From Pseudomonadota bacterium (GTDB taxonomy: Bacteria; Myxococcota_A; Polyangia; Haliangiales; Haliangiaceae), in NCBI GenBank assembly GCA_023430775.1, contig JAEYYY010000808.1:1-21826 (forward strand): a stretch of DNA of 21,826 nt. The letters are read 5' to 3'. The position numbers and the translations under genes were made by a program. The notes below the pieces were generated by a model. It made no database searches. It was not told the origin of the DNA and saw only the letters and a program-made list of their open reading frames with translations. Of this stretch, positions 7,126 through 15,188 are shown piece after piece (position 1 is the first letter of the stretch; each line of letters begins with the position of its first letter).

Positions 7126-7673
7126 TCGGTAGGCCGGCCCATCACGCGGATGCCGAGCCCGAACGTGTAGACCGAGTGACCGCCCGGCATGCCGAGGATG
7201 CCGACCGACGGCCCGACGGCCCACGTCATCGGCGCGCGCTTGCCGTGCAGCGTGATGCCGCCGAACACGTCGACGGCCTGGACGATCAGCGACGGATCGT
7301 TCCCGCTGCTACCGGCGTGGACCGAACCCTCGAGCGCGAACCCGGGACCACGGCGCTTGCCGAGGAAGTCGGCACCGACGGCGACGCCGAACAGCGGCGC
7401 CTCGGGGTGCGAGTTGAAGACGCGCAGGCCCGGTGCGATGTGCACCGTCGCGGTGTCGAGGGTGAACGGCACGATCGCGCCGACCTCGATCGAACCGAGG
7501 TTCGACGGGATCGAGCTGGGCTCGGGTTGTTCAGCTTCCGAGGCCGCCGGCAACGTCCGCGCGATCGTCGAGCCCGACGCGCCGCTGTCGCGCTCGTGAT
7601 CGGTGGGATGCACGACGGTAGCGCGAGCACGTAGACAACCGCCGACCAGGACCAGACAGAGGAGCCACCGCAT
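7116..7673 (-). CDS. Small lipoprotein, possibly beta-barrel-like
   Basis: The 185-residue product begins MRWLLCLVLVGGC with a lipobox VGGC, so Cys13 is the likely acylated residue after signal peptidase II cleavage. A Ser/Pro-rich linker follows to about residue 55. The rest is Gly-rich with alternating hydrophobic residues (VGAIVPFTLDT, FGVAVGADFLG, GGITLHG, FGLGIRVMG), as in outer-membrane beta strands. I recognise no family. ATG 7673 is chosen over the in-frame start at 7739 because it gives the lipoprotein signal and has TATCCT six bases upstream. The stop lies inside the last codons of the convergent TIGR02996/LRR gene. Confidence 0.75.
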   Translation of the reverse strand: MRWLLCLVLVGGCLRARATVVHPTDHERDSGASGSTIARTLPAASEAEQPEPSSIPSNLGSIEVGAIVPFTLDTATVHIAPGLRVFNSHPEAPLFGVAVGADFLGKRRGPGFALEGSVHAGSSGNDPSLIVQAVDVFGGITLHGKRAPMTWAVGPSVGILGMPGGHSVYTFGLGIRVMGRPTDHR

Positions 7674-7679
7674 ACGTCC

Positions 7680-7685
7680 AGGATA
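7680..7685 (-). promoter_or_regulatory. -10 box, leaderless ATG start
   Basis: TATCCT on the minus strand is six bases from ATG 7673 with no Shine-Dalgarno between. The 90-base gap up to the next gene (7674-7763) holds nothing else I can identify. Confidence 0.6.
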
Positions 7686-7763
7686 CGCTCGCGCCGCGCG
7701 ACAACACCGTGGTTCCGCTGTTTGCCGTGGAAAGCTCACACGTGAACAACCGTGAACCGTGGG

Positions 7764-8447
7764 CTAGCTCGCTGACGCAAGCGCGCGCAGTACGGCATCC
7801 CAGTTGGTGCCGGGATCCCGTAACCGGCGCTCGAGCCAGGTCGCCCGCTGCACCTGCTCCTGCCGGAGCTGCGCGACATCGATCGCGATCGGCCGGTCCC
7901 AGCCTCGCTCGATCTCCTCGATCCGGCTCTGCATACCGGCGATCAACGCGCGATCGAAGCGCACGAGCTCGTCGCGAAATGCCGCGGCCGAGATCGTGGT
8001 CTCGCCGCCCTGTGACACCCACGCGATGCCGTCCTCGGGTGGCGGCACGGTCCACCGGATCCTGATCGCATCACCGACCCGCCACAGCTGGACGCGCGGT
8101 GCACGCACCAGGTGACCCGATGTGAGTTCCCGCCGCCACCACCAGCGCAGCGCGTCTTCATCGAGCGCGGTCGCCGCCCACGCCAGCCAGCGGTCGTCGA
8201 TCCGCGAGGCGATCGCGTCCGGGACGGGCTCGAGCACGGCCGCCGCGATGTCGAGCAGGTCCTCCCACAACCGCACGACCTGATAGTCGATGCCTCCGGT
8301 ACCGCCCGGCTCGCTGAACAGATGCTGGTCGTCGAAGATCAGGTCGTAGTGGCCGTCGGTGAGCCCGAACCACGATAGCGACGGCCGGTCCGGCGGTCCC
8401 CACGGCTCGATGTCCGCGAGGGGGCGCAACTCGAACCAGATCCGCAT
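7764..8447 (-). CDS. DUF5984-like protein
   Basis: The 227-residue product opens MRIWFELRPLADIEPWG and continues with SLSWFGLTDGHYDLIF and IDYQVVRLWEDLLDIAAAVL, then EPVPDAI. This order matches what I remember of DUF5984, a family of uncharacterised soluble proteins seen mainly in actinobacteria and myxobacteria. The middle has a Trp-rich run (DEDALRWWWRREL), and the last 60 residues look coiled-coil-like (RFDRALIAGMQSRIEEIERG). There is no signal peptide. ATG 8447 is preferred over the longer frame to 8618 because of the TATCGT box six bases upstream and the family-like N-terminus. The gene is divergent from the ABC exporter across 74 bases. Its role is unknown. Confidence 0.7.
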   Translation of the reverse strand: MRIWFELRPLADIEPWGPPDRPSLSWFGLTDGHYDLIFDDQHLFSEPGGTGGIDYQVVRLWEDLLDIAAAVLEPVPDAIASRIDDRWLAWAATALDEDALRWWWRRELTSGHLVRAPRVQLWRVGDAIRIRWTVPPPEDGIAWVSQGGETTISAAAFRDELVRFDRALIAGMQSRIEEIERGWDRPIAIDVAQLRQEQVQRATWLERRLRDPGTNWDAVLRALASAS

Positions 8448-8453
8448 CGCCAC

Positions 8454-8459
8454 ACGATA
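8454..8459 (-). promoter_or_regulatory. -10 box, leaderless ATG start
   Basis: TATCGT on the minus strand is six bases before ATG 8447. This again places the predicted transcription start on the A of ATG. Confidence 0.55.
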
Positions 8460-8515
8460 GCGCTGAAGTTTGTGAAATTTCGTATCAGCCGCGTGCCTTC
8501 GCGGCGCCGGTCCGG

Positions 8516-8521
8516 TACGCA
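8516..8521 (+). promoter_or_regulatory. Possible -10 box of the ABC exporter operon
   Basis: TACGCA touches GTG 8522 but lies exactly six bases before a second in-frame GTG at 8528. If it is the -10 element, translation would start leaderless at 8528 and the protein would be two residues shorter. The last base deviates from the usual T. Confidence 0.35.
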
Positions 8522-10261
8522 GTGCGGGTGCTGCTGCGGCTGTTGCGCAGGTTCCTCCGTCCGCATGCCCGGCCGATCCTTGCAGTCGTCGTGCTGCAGC
8601 TGCTCGGTACGGTGGCATCGCTATATCTGCCGAGCATCAACGGCCAGATCATCGACGAGGGCGTCGCGACCGGCGACACCGGATACGTGCTCGCCGCGGG
8701 TGGCGTCATGCTCGCGATCACCGCGTTCCAGATCGGGTGCTCGGTCGCCGCGGTCTACTTCGGAGCGCGCGTCGCGATGGGGTTCGGTCGCGACCTGCGC
8801 GGCGCGATCTTTCATCACGTCGGCGCGCTGTCGGCTCGCGAGGTGGCGAAGGTCGGCGCACCGTCGCTGATCACCCGCACCACGAACGACGTCCAGCAGG
8901 TCCAGACGCTCGTGCTGATGAGCGTGACGATGATGATCATGGCGCCGATCATGTGCATCGGCGGCATCGTGATGGCCGTCCAGGAAGACGTTCAGCTGTC
9001 GCGGCTGCTGCTCGTCTGCGTGCCGATCCTCGCCGGCAGCATCGGTTTCATCATCAGCCGGATGATCCCGAAGTTCCGTGCGATGCAGCCGAAGATCGAC
9101 ACGGTCAACCGCGTGCTGCGCGAGCAGATCACCGGCATGCGCGTGGTCCGCGCGTTCGTCCGCGAGCCCGCCGAGGCCGACCGCTTCGAGGCGGCGAACG
9201 AGGACCTCACCGACATCGCGCTGCGCATCGGCAAGCTGCAGGCGGTGATGTGGCCGACGGTGATGCTGGTGTTCAACGCCTCGAGCATCGCGGTGATGTG
9301 GTACGGCAGCAAGGGCATCGCCGATGGCTCGCTCGAGATCGGCGCGCTGACCGCGTACCTGTCCTATCTGATCCAGATCCTGGTCGCCGTGATGATGACG
9401 ACGTTCATGTCGATCATGATCCCGCGCGCCGCGGTGTGCGCCGAGCGGATCCAGGAGGTGCTCGACATGGTGCCGGCGATCGCGCCACCCGCCAGGCCGG
9501 TCGCTCCTGCGCCGATCGGAGGCGTCGAGCTGCGCGGCGTCGAGTACCGCTATCCGGGTGCCGAGCACGCGGTGCTCGCCGACATCTCGTTCGTCGCCAG
9601 GCCCGGCGAGGTCACCGCGATCATCGGCTCGACCGGCGCCGGCAAGACCACGCTGCTCGAGCTGATCCCGAGGCTCTCCGATCCGACGAGCGGCACGGTG
9701 CTGATCGACGGCGTCGACGTGCGCGAGCGCGAGCCCGAGGAGCTGTGGACGCGGATCGGCATGGTGCCGCAGCGCGCCTATCTGTTCTCGGGCACCGTCG
9801 CGTCGAACCTGCGGTTCGGCAACCCCGACGCCACCGACGAGCAATTGTGGACCGCGCTCGAGATCGCGCAGGCGAAGGACTTCGTCGAGCAGATGCCCGA
9901 GAAGCTCGCCGCGCCGATCGCGCAGGGCGGCACCAACGTCTCCGGCGGCCAGCGGCAACGGCTCGCGATCGCGCGCGCCCTGCTGCGCGATCCCGCGGTG
10001 TTCCTGTTCGACGACGCGTTCTCGGCCCTCGACCTCGCGACCGAGGCGAAGCTGCGCGCGGCACTCGCGCCGCGGATCCAGAACGCCGCGATGATCGTGG
10101 TTGCCCAGCGCGTCGCGAGCATCCGTGATGCGCATCAGATCCTGGTGCTCGACGGCGGCAAGCTCGTCGGCAAGGGCACGCACGCGCAACTGGTGGCGAC
10201 GTGTCCGACCTATGCCGAGATCGTGACCTCGCAGACCGAGCAGCGCGAGGCAGCCGCATGA
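8522..10261 (+). CDS. ABC exporter subunit with degenerate ATPase site
   Basis: The 579-residue half-transporter has a six-helix exporter domain (about 1-310) and a nucleotide-binding domain (about 335-570). Walker A is GSTGAGKTT at 369-377, the signature is VSGGQ at 473-477 and Walker B is VFLFDD at 493-498. Position 498 is Asp where an active ATPase has Glu, and the H-loop is Gln529 (VVAQRVAS) instead of His. The same two changes mark the degenerate partner in heterodimeric exporters such as TM287/288. This subunit should bind ATP at a non-hydrolysing site and work with the product of the next gene, whose start overlaps its stop (ATGA). The complex sits in the inner membrane. Substrates of such pumps include lipids, drugs and peptides; nothing here decides which. 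GTG 8522 is the longest start; GTG 8528 is possible. Confidence 0.92.
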   Translation: MRVLLRLLRRFLRPHARPILAVVVLQLLGTVASLYLPSINGQIIDEGVATGDTGYVLAAGGVMLAITAFQIGCSVAAVYFGARVAMGFGRDLRGAIFHHVGALSAREVAKVGAPSLITRTTNDVQQVQTLVLMSVTMMIMAPIMCIGGIVMAVQEDVQLSRLLLVCVPILAGSIGFIISRMIPKFRAMQPKIDTVNRVLREQITGMRVVRAFVREPAEADRFEAANEDLTDIALRIGKLQAVMWPTVMLVFNASSIAVMWYGSKGIADGSLEIGALTAYLSYLIQILVAVMMTTFMSIMIPRAAVCAERIQEVLDMVPAIAPPARPVAPAPIGGVELRGVEYRYPGAEHAVLADISFVARPGEVTAIIGSTGAGKTTLLELIPRLSDPTSGTVLIDGVDVREREPEELWTRIGMVPQRAYLFSGTVASNLRFGNPDATDEQLWTALEIAQAKDFVEQMPEKLAAPIAQGGTNVSGGQRQRLAIARALLRDPAVFLFDDAFSALDLATEAKLRAALAPRIQNAAMIVVAQRVASIRDAHQILVLDGGKLVGKGTHAQLVATCPTYAEIVTSQTEQREAAA

Positions 10262-12153
10262 GCACCACGCGCGCCGCACCACCGCAACGCGGTGCCGGTC
10301 CGCCGATGCGCGGTCCGTTCGGTCAGATGGGCCCGCCGCAGAAGGCGAAGAGCTTCGGGCCATCCGCGAAGCGGCTGCTCGGCTTGCTGGCGCCGCAGCG
10401 CAAGGCGATCTACGTCGTCATCGCGTTCGCGATCTGCAGCGTCGCGCTGTCGGTGACCGGCCCGAAGCTCCTCGGCCACGCGACGGATCTGATCTTCAAG
10501 GGCTTCTTCGGGCAGCAGGGCCCGACCAACCCCGAGATCGCCGATGCGATGAACGTCCAGACCGGCCAGGGCATCGACTTCGACGCGCTCGCCGAGACGC
10601 TGACGCTCGTCATGCTGCTCTACCTCGGCGCGTCGCTGCTGATGTGGATGCAGAGCTACGTGCTCAACTTCGTCGTCCAGCGCACCGTCAAGAAGCTGCG
10701 CACCGATGTCGATGCGAAGCTGATGCGGGTGCCGCTCGCGTACTTCGACCGCCAGCAGCACGGCGAGGTGCTGTCGCGCGTCACCAACGACATCGACAAC
10801 GTCGCGATGGCGCTCCAGCAGACGCTCAGTCAGATCCTGGTCGCGCTGCTCACCGTGCTCGGCGTGTTGACGATGCTGGTCGTGATCTCGCCGCTGCTCT
10901 CGCTGATCGCGCTCGTCACCATTCCGATCTCGGTCGTCGCCACCGCGAAGATCGGCAAGCGCGCGCAGAAGGGCTTCGTCGCGCAATGGAAGCACGTCGG
11001 TGCGCTCAACGGTCAGATCGAGGAGGCCTTCACCGGCCACGCGCTGGTCAAGGTGTTCGGCCGGCGCGCCGACATCGAGACCAAGTTCCGCGCCAAGAAT
11101 GACGAGCTGTTCGACGCCGGCTTCCGCGCGCAGTTCGTGTCGTCGCTGATCATGCCGATGATCAACTTCGTCGGAAATCTCAACTACGTCGCGATCGCCG
11201 TCGTCGGTGGCCTGCGCGTCGCCTCGGGCACGATGCTGCTCGGCAGCGTCCAGGCGTTCATCCAGTACTCGCGGCAGTTCACCCAGAACCTGTCGCAGCT
11301 CGCGCAGGTCGCGAACATCCTGCAATCGGGCGTCGCCTCCGCGGAGCGCGTGTTCGAGCTGCTCGACGAGCCCGATCAATCCCCGGATCGCGACGGCGCG
11401 CTCGCGGTGTCGCGCGGCGAGGTGCGCTTCGAGGAGGTGTCGTTCCGCTACCAGCCGGACGTGCCGCTGATCGAGAAGCTGTCGCTCGTCGCGCAGCCCG
11501 GTCAGACCGTCGCGATCGTCGGCCCGACCGGCGCCGGCAAGACCACGCTGGTCAACCTGCTGATGCGGTTCTACGACCTCGACGGCGGGCAGATCCGGAT
11601 CGACGGCACCGACATCGCCTCGGTACCGCGGCGCGAGGCGCGCGCGAAGTTCGGCATGGTGCTGCAAGACACCTGGCTGTTCGGCGGCACGATCCGCGAC
11701 AACATCCGCTACGGCAATCCCACCGCCACCGACGACGAGCTCCTCGAGGCGGCGAAGGCGACCTATGTCGATCGCTTCGTGCGCGCCCTGCCCGACGGTT
11801 ACGACACGGTGATCGACGAGGAGTCTTCGAACCTGTCCGCCGGCGAGAAGCAGCTGATCACGATCGCGCGGGCGTTCCTTGCCGATCCCGCGATCCTGAT
11901 CCTCGACGAGGCGACGTCGTCGGTCGACACCCGCACCGAGGTGCTGGTGCAGCGCGCGATGGCCACGTTGCGCGAGGGCCGCACCAGCTTCGTGATCGCC
12001 CACCGGCTATCCACCATTCGCGATGCCGATCTGATCCTGGTGATGGAGCACGGCAAGATCATCGAGCAGGGCTCGCACGACGAGCTGCTCGCGGCGCGCG
12101 GCGCGTTCCACCGCCTCTATCACGCGCAGTTCGCGGCACCGGCCGCGGCATAG
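10258..12153 (+). CDS. ABC exporter subunit with canonical ATPase site
   Basis: The 631-residue half-transporter has a Pro/Gly-rich cytoplasmic N-terminal extension (about 1-35), a six-helix exporter domain (about 45-360) and a nucleotide-binding domain. Walker A is GPTGAGKTT at 422-430, the signature LSAGE at 526-530 and Walker B ILILDE at 546-551 with catalytic Glu551. The H-loop is His582 (IAHRLSTIRD). It therefore supplies the hydrolysing Walker B to the pair with the preceding subunit. A 40-residue insertion between the first two helices (about 83-110, FFGQQGPTNPEIADAMNVQT) is longer than in the partner and faces outside the cytoplasm. The four-base overlap implies coupled translation and equal amounts. 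The stop lies two bases from the stop of the convergent RCC1 gene. Confidence 0.93.
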   Translation: MSTTRAAPPQRGAGPPMRGPFGQMGPPQKAKSFGPSAKRLLGLLAPQRKAIYVVIAFAICSVALSVTGPKLLGHATDLIFKGFFGQQGPTNPEIADAMNVQTGQGIDFDALAETLTLVMLLYLGASLLMWMQSYVLNFVVQRTVKKLRTDVDAKLMRVPLAYFDRQQHGEVLSRVTNDIDNVAMALQQTLSQILVALLTVLGVLTMLVVISPLLSLIALVTIPISVVATAKIGKRAQKGFVAQWKHVGALNGQIEEAFTGHALVKVFGRRADIETKFRAKNDELFDAGFRAQFVSSLIMPMINFVGNLNYVAIAVVGGLRVASGTMLLGSVQAFIQYSRQFTQNLSQLAQVANILQSGVASAERVFELLDEPDQSPDRDGALAVSRGEVRFEEVSFRYQPDVPLIEKLSLVAQPGQTVAIVGPTGAGKTTLVNLLMRFYDLDGGQIRIDGTDIASVPRREARAKFGMVLQDTWLFGGTIRDNIRYGNPTATDDELLEAAKATYVDRFVRALPDGYDTVIDEESSNLSAGEKQLITIARAFLADPAILILDEATSSVDTRTEVLVQRAMATLREGRTSFVIAHRLSTIRDADLILVMEHGKIIEQGSHDELLAARGAFHRLYHAQFAAPAAA

Positions 12154-12155
12154 GC

Positions 12156-14243
12156 TCACCAGCGAACGGGCGTCGCGACGTGGCGAACGGCCATCGTGCC
12201 GTCGCCGAGCTGGCCGGACTTGTTCTCGCCCCAGCAGGCGAGCGAGTCGTCGGCGTGCAGCACGCACGAGTGAGACATCCCGAGCACGAGCGACTTCGCG
12301 TTGGCGAGCCACGGCACCAGCACGGGCGTGGTGCTCGGATCACCGAACGCGAAGTTGCCCCAGCACGAGACCTCGCCGGTGCGTAGCTTCGCGCAGGTCG
12401 CCGCGCCACCGGCGAACAGGTCGACGACATCGGCGAGCTGCAGCTTGACCGGCCGCGTCCCGTCGGTGGTCTCGACGCCGAGCTCCGATTCGTGCCCCCA
12501 GCACGACACCGTGTGATCGAGGTGGCGCACGCAGGTGTGCTCGGTCCCGACGACGACCTGTGCCACGTCGGCGAGCTGCGGCACCGGCGCGAACTTGAGA
12601 CGGTCGCCGACCGTGCCATCGCCGAGCTGACCGCGATGGTTGAGCCCCGCGCACTGCACGGTCCTGTCCTTCAGCAGGACGCAGGCGTGTGCGTTATCCA
12701 TGGCGAAGCTCGCGACGTTGCCGATCGTCGCGCGCTTCCCGTCGTCGACACAGGTCACGACGTCCATGCGTCGCGTGCAGGTGATCGACCGCGACACCAG
12801 CTCGTCGACGAGCGGCATCCCGGCATCCTCGACCGCGATCTCCGGCCCCCATTGCACGACGCGGCCATCCGCGAGCCGGGCGTACGATCGGAACAGCTCG
12901 ATCGACACGGCGGTCGCATTCTTCACGGGCACGATCGCCGGCACGGTGATCGGCTCCTCCCTGTCCACGTTCTTCCCGGTGCCGGTGACCTGCCCCATGC
13001 TGTTGTCGCCCCAGCACCGCACGCTGCCGTCGCTGAGTACCGCGCAGGTGTGCGACGAGCTGACGCCAACGTGGGTGACGCGGATGCCGGGCGGCAGCGG
13101 CGTCGACGGGCGCTGCTCGACGCGCCACTTGACCTGCGTCGGTGCGCTGCGGCTCGCCTGCATGCCGTCGCCGATCACACCGCGCCAGCCATTGCCCCAG
13201 CAGAACACCTCGCCGTCCTCGCGCAGCGCACAGGTGTGCGTCCACGCCGCCACCACCTGGACGACGCGATCGATCCCGGCGACCCGCGTCGGCGCCATCG
13301 CATCCTCCGATCCCTTCGCTCCACTCTGGCCGCCGTGGTTCCACCCCCAGCACGTCAGCCGGCCGTCGCGGTGGCGCGCACAGTTGTGAAGATCGCCGGC
13401 CGTCACCTCGACGACGTCGACCAGCCCGGGCACCTGCTGCGGCCGCGTCCGACCCTGGTCGGTGCCGTCACCGAGCTGCCCCACCCGGTTGTCGCCCCAG
13501 CACCACACCGTGGCGTCCTCGCGCACGGCACACACCGATTCCCGCGCCGCCGCGATCTGCGCGACGCGCGTCAGCCCGCGCACCTTCATCGGCTTGCCAT
13601 GCTGCTTGGTGTCGCCGACGCCGAGCTCGCCGTACTGGTTGGTGCCCCAGCACATCGCGGTGCCGTCGCGCATCCGCGCGCAGCCGACGTGCTGGCCGAT
13701 CGAGATCTGGGTGGCGTTGGCGAGCTCCGGTACCAGCTCCATCGCACCGTTGACGATCGAGCCCCCGCCGAAGCCCCAGCACCGGGTCTCGCCTGTCTTC
13801 CAGCGCGCACAGGCGGCACCGTGTGTCGAGCTCCAGAGCTCGTTGACGTTCGCGAGCTTCTTCGCTGGCGTCGGTACCAGCGTGTCCGACGAGTCGCCCT
13901 CGATGTCGAGAAAGCTGGTGCTGCCCCAGCACAGCACCTGACCATTCGTGCGTCGCGCACAGGTCTGCGCGAGCCCGGCGAAGATGTCGACGACGTCGGT
14001 CAGCCCGGGGACCGCCACGGGCGTGTGCCGCTCCTCGCGCGTACCGTCGCCGGTGTTCTCGCCCCAGCAGCGCACCGTGCCGTCGGCCATCCGCGCGCAC
14101 ACGCTTCCCTCGCTGATCGCGAGCTGCGCGACGCCGCGGGTGGGCATCGCCGTGACCACCGGCGCATACGGTGTCGAGTTGGTGGGTGGCGGTGGTGACG
14201 CGGTCTTGCAAGCGACGAGGAGCGCGAGTGCGAGCAGCCTCAT
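12156..14243 (-). CDS. RCC1-repeat lipoprotein
   Basis: The 695-residue product begins MRLLALALLVAC with lipobox LVAC (Cys12), then a Pro-rich spacer. About 14 repeats follow, of the form C-A-x5-DG-x-V-x-C-W-G-x-N, many continuing GQLGDGT. This is the RCC1-type beta-propeller repeat (RCC1_2-like), so one or two seven-bladed propellers are likely. Thirteen repeats carry two Cys eight or nine residues apart, suggesting a disulfide in each blade, which fits an extracytoplasmic location. The ninth repeat (ARLADGRVVQWG) has lost both Cys together, and the tenth is poorly conserved. Such proteins are common in myxobacteria and presumably bind ligands at the cell surface; no catalytic residues are known. 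It is the second gene of a pair: ATG 14243 overlaps the stop of the upstream lipoprotein gene. Confidence 0.9.
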   Translation of the reverse strand: MRLLALALLVACKTASPPPPTNSTPYAPVVTAMPTRGVAQLAISEGSVCARMADGTVRCWGENTGDGTREERHTPVAVPGLTDVVDIFAGLAQTCARRTNGQVLCWGSTSFLDIEGDSSDTLVPTPAKKLANVNELWSSTHGAACARWKTGETRCWGFGGGSIVNGAMELVPELANATQISIGQHVGCARMRDGTAMCWGTNQYGELGVGDTKQHGKPMKVRGLTRVAQIAAARESVCAVREDATVWCWGDNRVGQLGDGTDQGRTRPQQVPGLVDVVEVTAGDLHNCARHRDGRLTCWGWNHGGQSGAKGSEDAMAPTRVAGIDRVVQVVAAWTHTCALREDGEVFCWGNGWRGVIGDGMQASRSAPTQVKWRVEQRPSTPLPPGIRVTHVGVSSSHTCAVLSDGSVRCWGDNSMGQVTGTGKNVDREEPITVPAIVPVKNATAVSIELFRSYARLADGRVVQWGPEIAVEDAGMPLVDELVSRSITCTRRMDVVTCVDDGKRATIGNVASFAMDNAHACVLLKDRTVQCAGLNHRGQLGDGTVGDRLKFAPVPQLADVAQVVVGTEHTCVRHLDHTVSCWGHESELGVETTDGTRPVKLQLADVVDLFAGGAATCAKLRTGEVSCWGNFAFGDPSTTPVLVPWLANAKSLVLGMSHSCVLHADDSLACWGENKSGQLGDGTMAVRHVATPVRW

Positions 14244-14746
14244 CGCTCCGCGACCTCCTCGTCGATCACTTCGATGTCGCGCCGCTCCGGCGGCGAGAAC
14301 ACGCGCTCGCGACCATCGATCTCGATGATCACCGAGGTGGCGCGCACGTCGGCGCGATCGGTGAAGTGATCCCAGTCGACGCGCGCCAGCGAGTACTCGA
14401 TGTCCATCACCTCTTCGGGACCGATCATCTCGTTCCACGGCTCGTAATCACCACGGCTATTGAACACGGTCGGCTTGCTCGCGGGCAGCGTCAGCGTGCG
14501 GCCCTCGGATCCGGTGACCGTCACCGAGCGAACGCGAACCGTCGCGCGATCGGGTCCGTTGTGAAGCCGGACGCGGATCATCGGGACCGCGCACGTCGGT
14601 TGACCGGCGCACGGATCCCCGATGCCGACGCTCTCGACCAGCACCTGGAGCTCCGCCGGCTCGGCTTCGTGGTCGGGGGCGGCGATGGTCCGCTTCGACC
14701 CGGCGCAACCGACGACCACCAGCAACATCAGGGCGACGCGGAGCAT
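14240..14746 (-). CDS. Lipoprotein of unknown function
   Basis: The 168-residue product starts MLRVALMLLVVVGC, a signal peptide with lipobox VVGC, making Cys14 the likely lipid-bearing residue. The mature part is mostly beta strand (VPMIRVRLHNGPDRATVRVR, SVTVTGSEGRTLTLP), resembling an immunoglobulin-like or other beta-sandwich domain. One pair of Cys (in DPCAGQPTC) may form a disulfide. I recognise no named family. Its stop overlaps the start of the RCC1 lipoprotein by 4 bases, so the two lipoproteins are made together and may interact in the envelope. The start at 14746 is the only one giving a complete signal peptide. Confidence 0.8.
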   Translation of the reverse strand: MLRVALMLLVVVGCAGSKRTIAAPDHEAEPAELQVLVESVGIGDPCAGQPTCAVPMIRVRLHNGPDRATVRVRSVTVTGSEGRTLTLPASKPTVFNSRGDYEPWNEMIGPEEVMDIEYSLARVDWDHFTDRADVRATSVIIEIDGRERVFSPPERRDIEVIDEEVAER

Positions 14747-14905
14747 CTCGAAGCCAACGCTCCAGCCGACCAGGGCATTCGCTGTAACCCGCGCGGTGCT
14801 GATCGTCTACCGAGCGCCGCGGATGACGCGCTGCGAGCCCCGGCAAAGCGCGGACTTACCGCTGGCCCGCCGCGTGCTCGAGAGGTCTCGCAGGGGGAAC
14901 CAGTC
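14747..14905 (+). other. Intergenic region between divergent genes
   Basis: These 159 bases should hold the promoters of the minus-strand lipoprotein pair and of the plus-strand peptide gene, but I see no convincing -10 box for either. A small imperfect dyad, CGAGA and TCTCG around GG (14879-14890), precedes the peptide gene, and AGGGGGAA (14892-14899) is its ribosome binding site, six bases before ATG 14906. Confidence 0.5.
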
Positions 14906-15112
14906 ATGAAGCGCAAACTCGCCAGCAAGCTCTCGCTCGATCTCGAAACCATCAAGCAGCTCGACGCCATCGTCGGCGGCAACGGTGTCCGCACGTCGTG
15001 CGTGCCCGCGTGTACGAACGGTCCGCAGGGCCCGACGAAGACGCTGACCGGCGGGCCGCAGTCGTCGCCGGTCCATACCTGCCTGCCGTCGCGCGCGAAC
15101 TGCCTGCCGTGA
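14906..15112 (+). CDS. Candidate RiPP precursor peptide with lanthipeptide-like leader
   Basis: The 68-residue peptide starts KRKLASKLSLDLETIKQLDA, close to the leaders of class I lanthipeptide-like precursors (an L-x-L-x-x-E-T-I-x-x-L-D pattern). IVGG follows, giving a possible double-glycine cleavage site at residues 24-25. The C-terminal 43 residues form a likely core with four Cys (32, 36, 59, 66) and about ten Ser/Thr, including TSCVPACTNGP and HTCLPSRANC, plus many Pro and Gly. This composition suits thioether or disulfide crosslinks. The gene has a purine-rich ribosome binding site and its own strand. No LanB, LanC, LanM, radical SAM or protease gene is visible in the window, so modification would depend on enzymes elsewhere. 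The ABC exporter at 8.5-12.2 kb is a conceivable but unproven export route. It may instead be a small structural or regulatory peptide. Confidence 0.65.
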   Translation: MKRKLASKLSLDLETIKQLDAIVGGNGVRTSCVPACTNGPQGPTKTLTGGPQSSPVHTCLPSRANCLP

Positions 15113-15188
15113 TCGCTGTCAGGTTTCTTCACGATCGCGAAACGCAACTCTACGGAGTGCCTGCCCGTTCGGAGCTACATCCAGTTGC

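Noticed and set aside
8621..10363. 580-codon open frame on the minus strand
   Set aside because: It is antisense to the ABC exporter gene, whose motifs are unmistakable; the antisense product has no domain.
10210..12003. 597-codon open frame on the minus strand
   Set aside because: It is antisense to the second ABC subunit and rich in Asp/Arg/His as expected of a mirrored GC-rich gene.
12492..14198. 568-codon open frame on the plus strand
   Set aside because: It is antisense to the RCC1 lipoprotein gene, where the repeat structure proves the coding strand.
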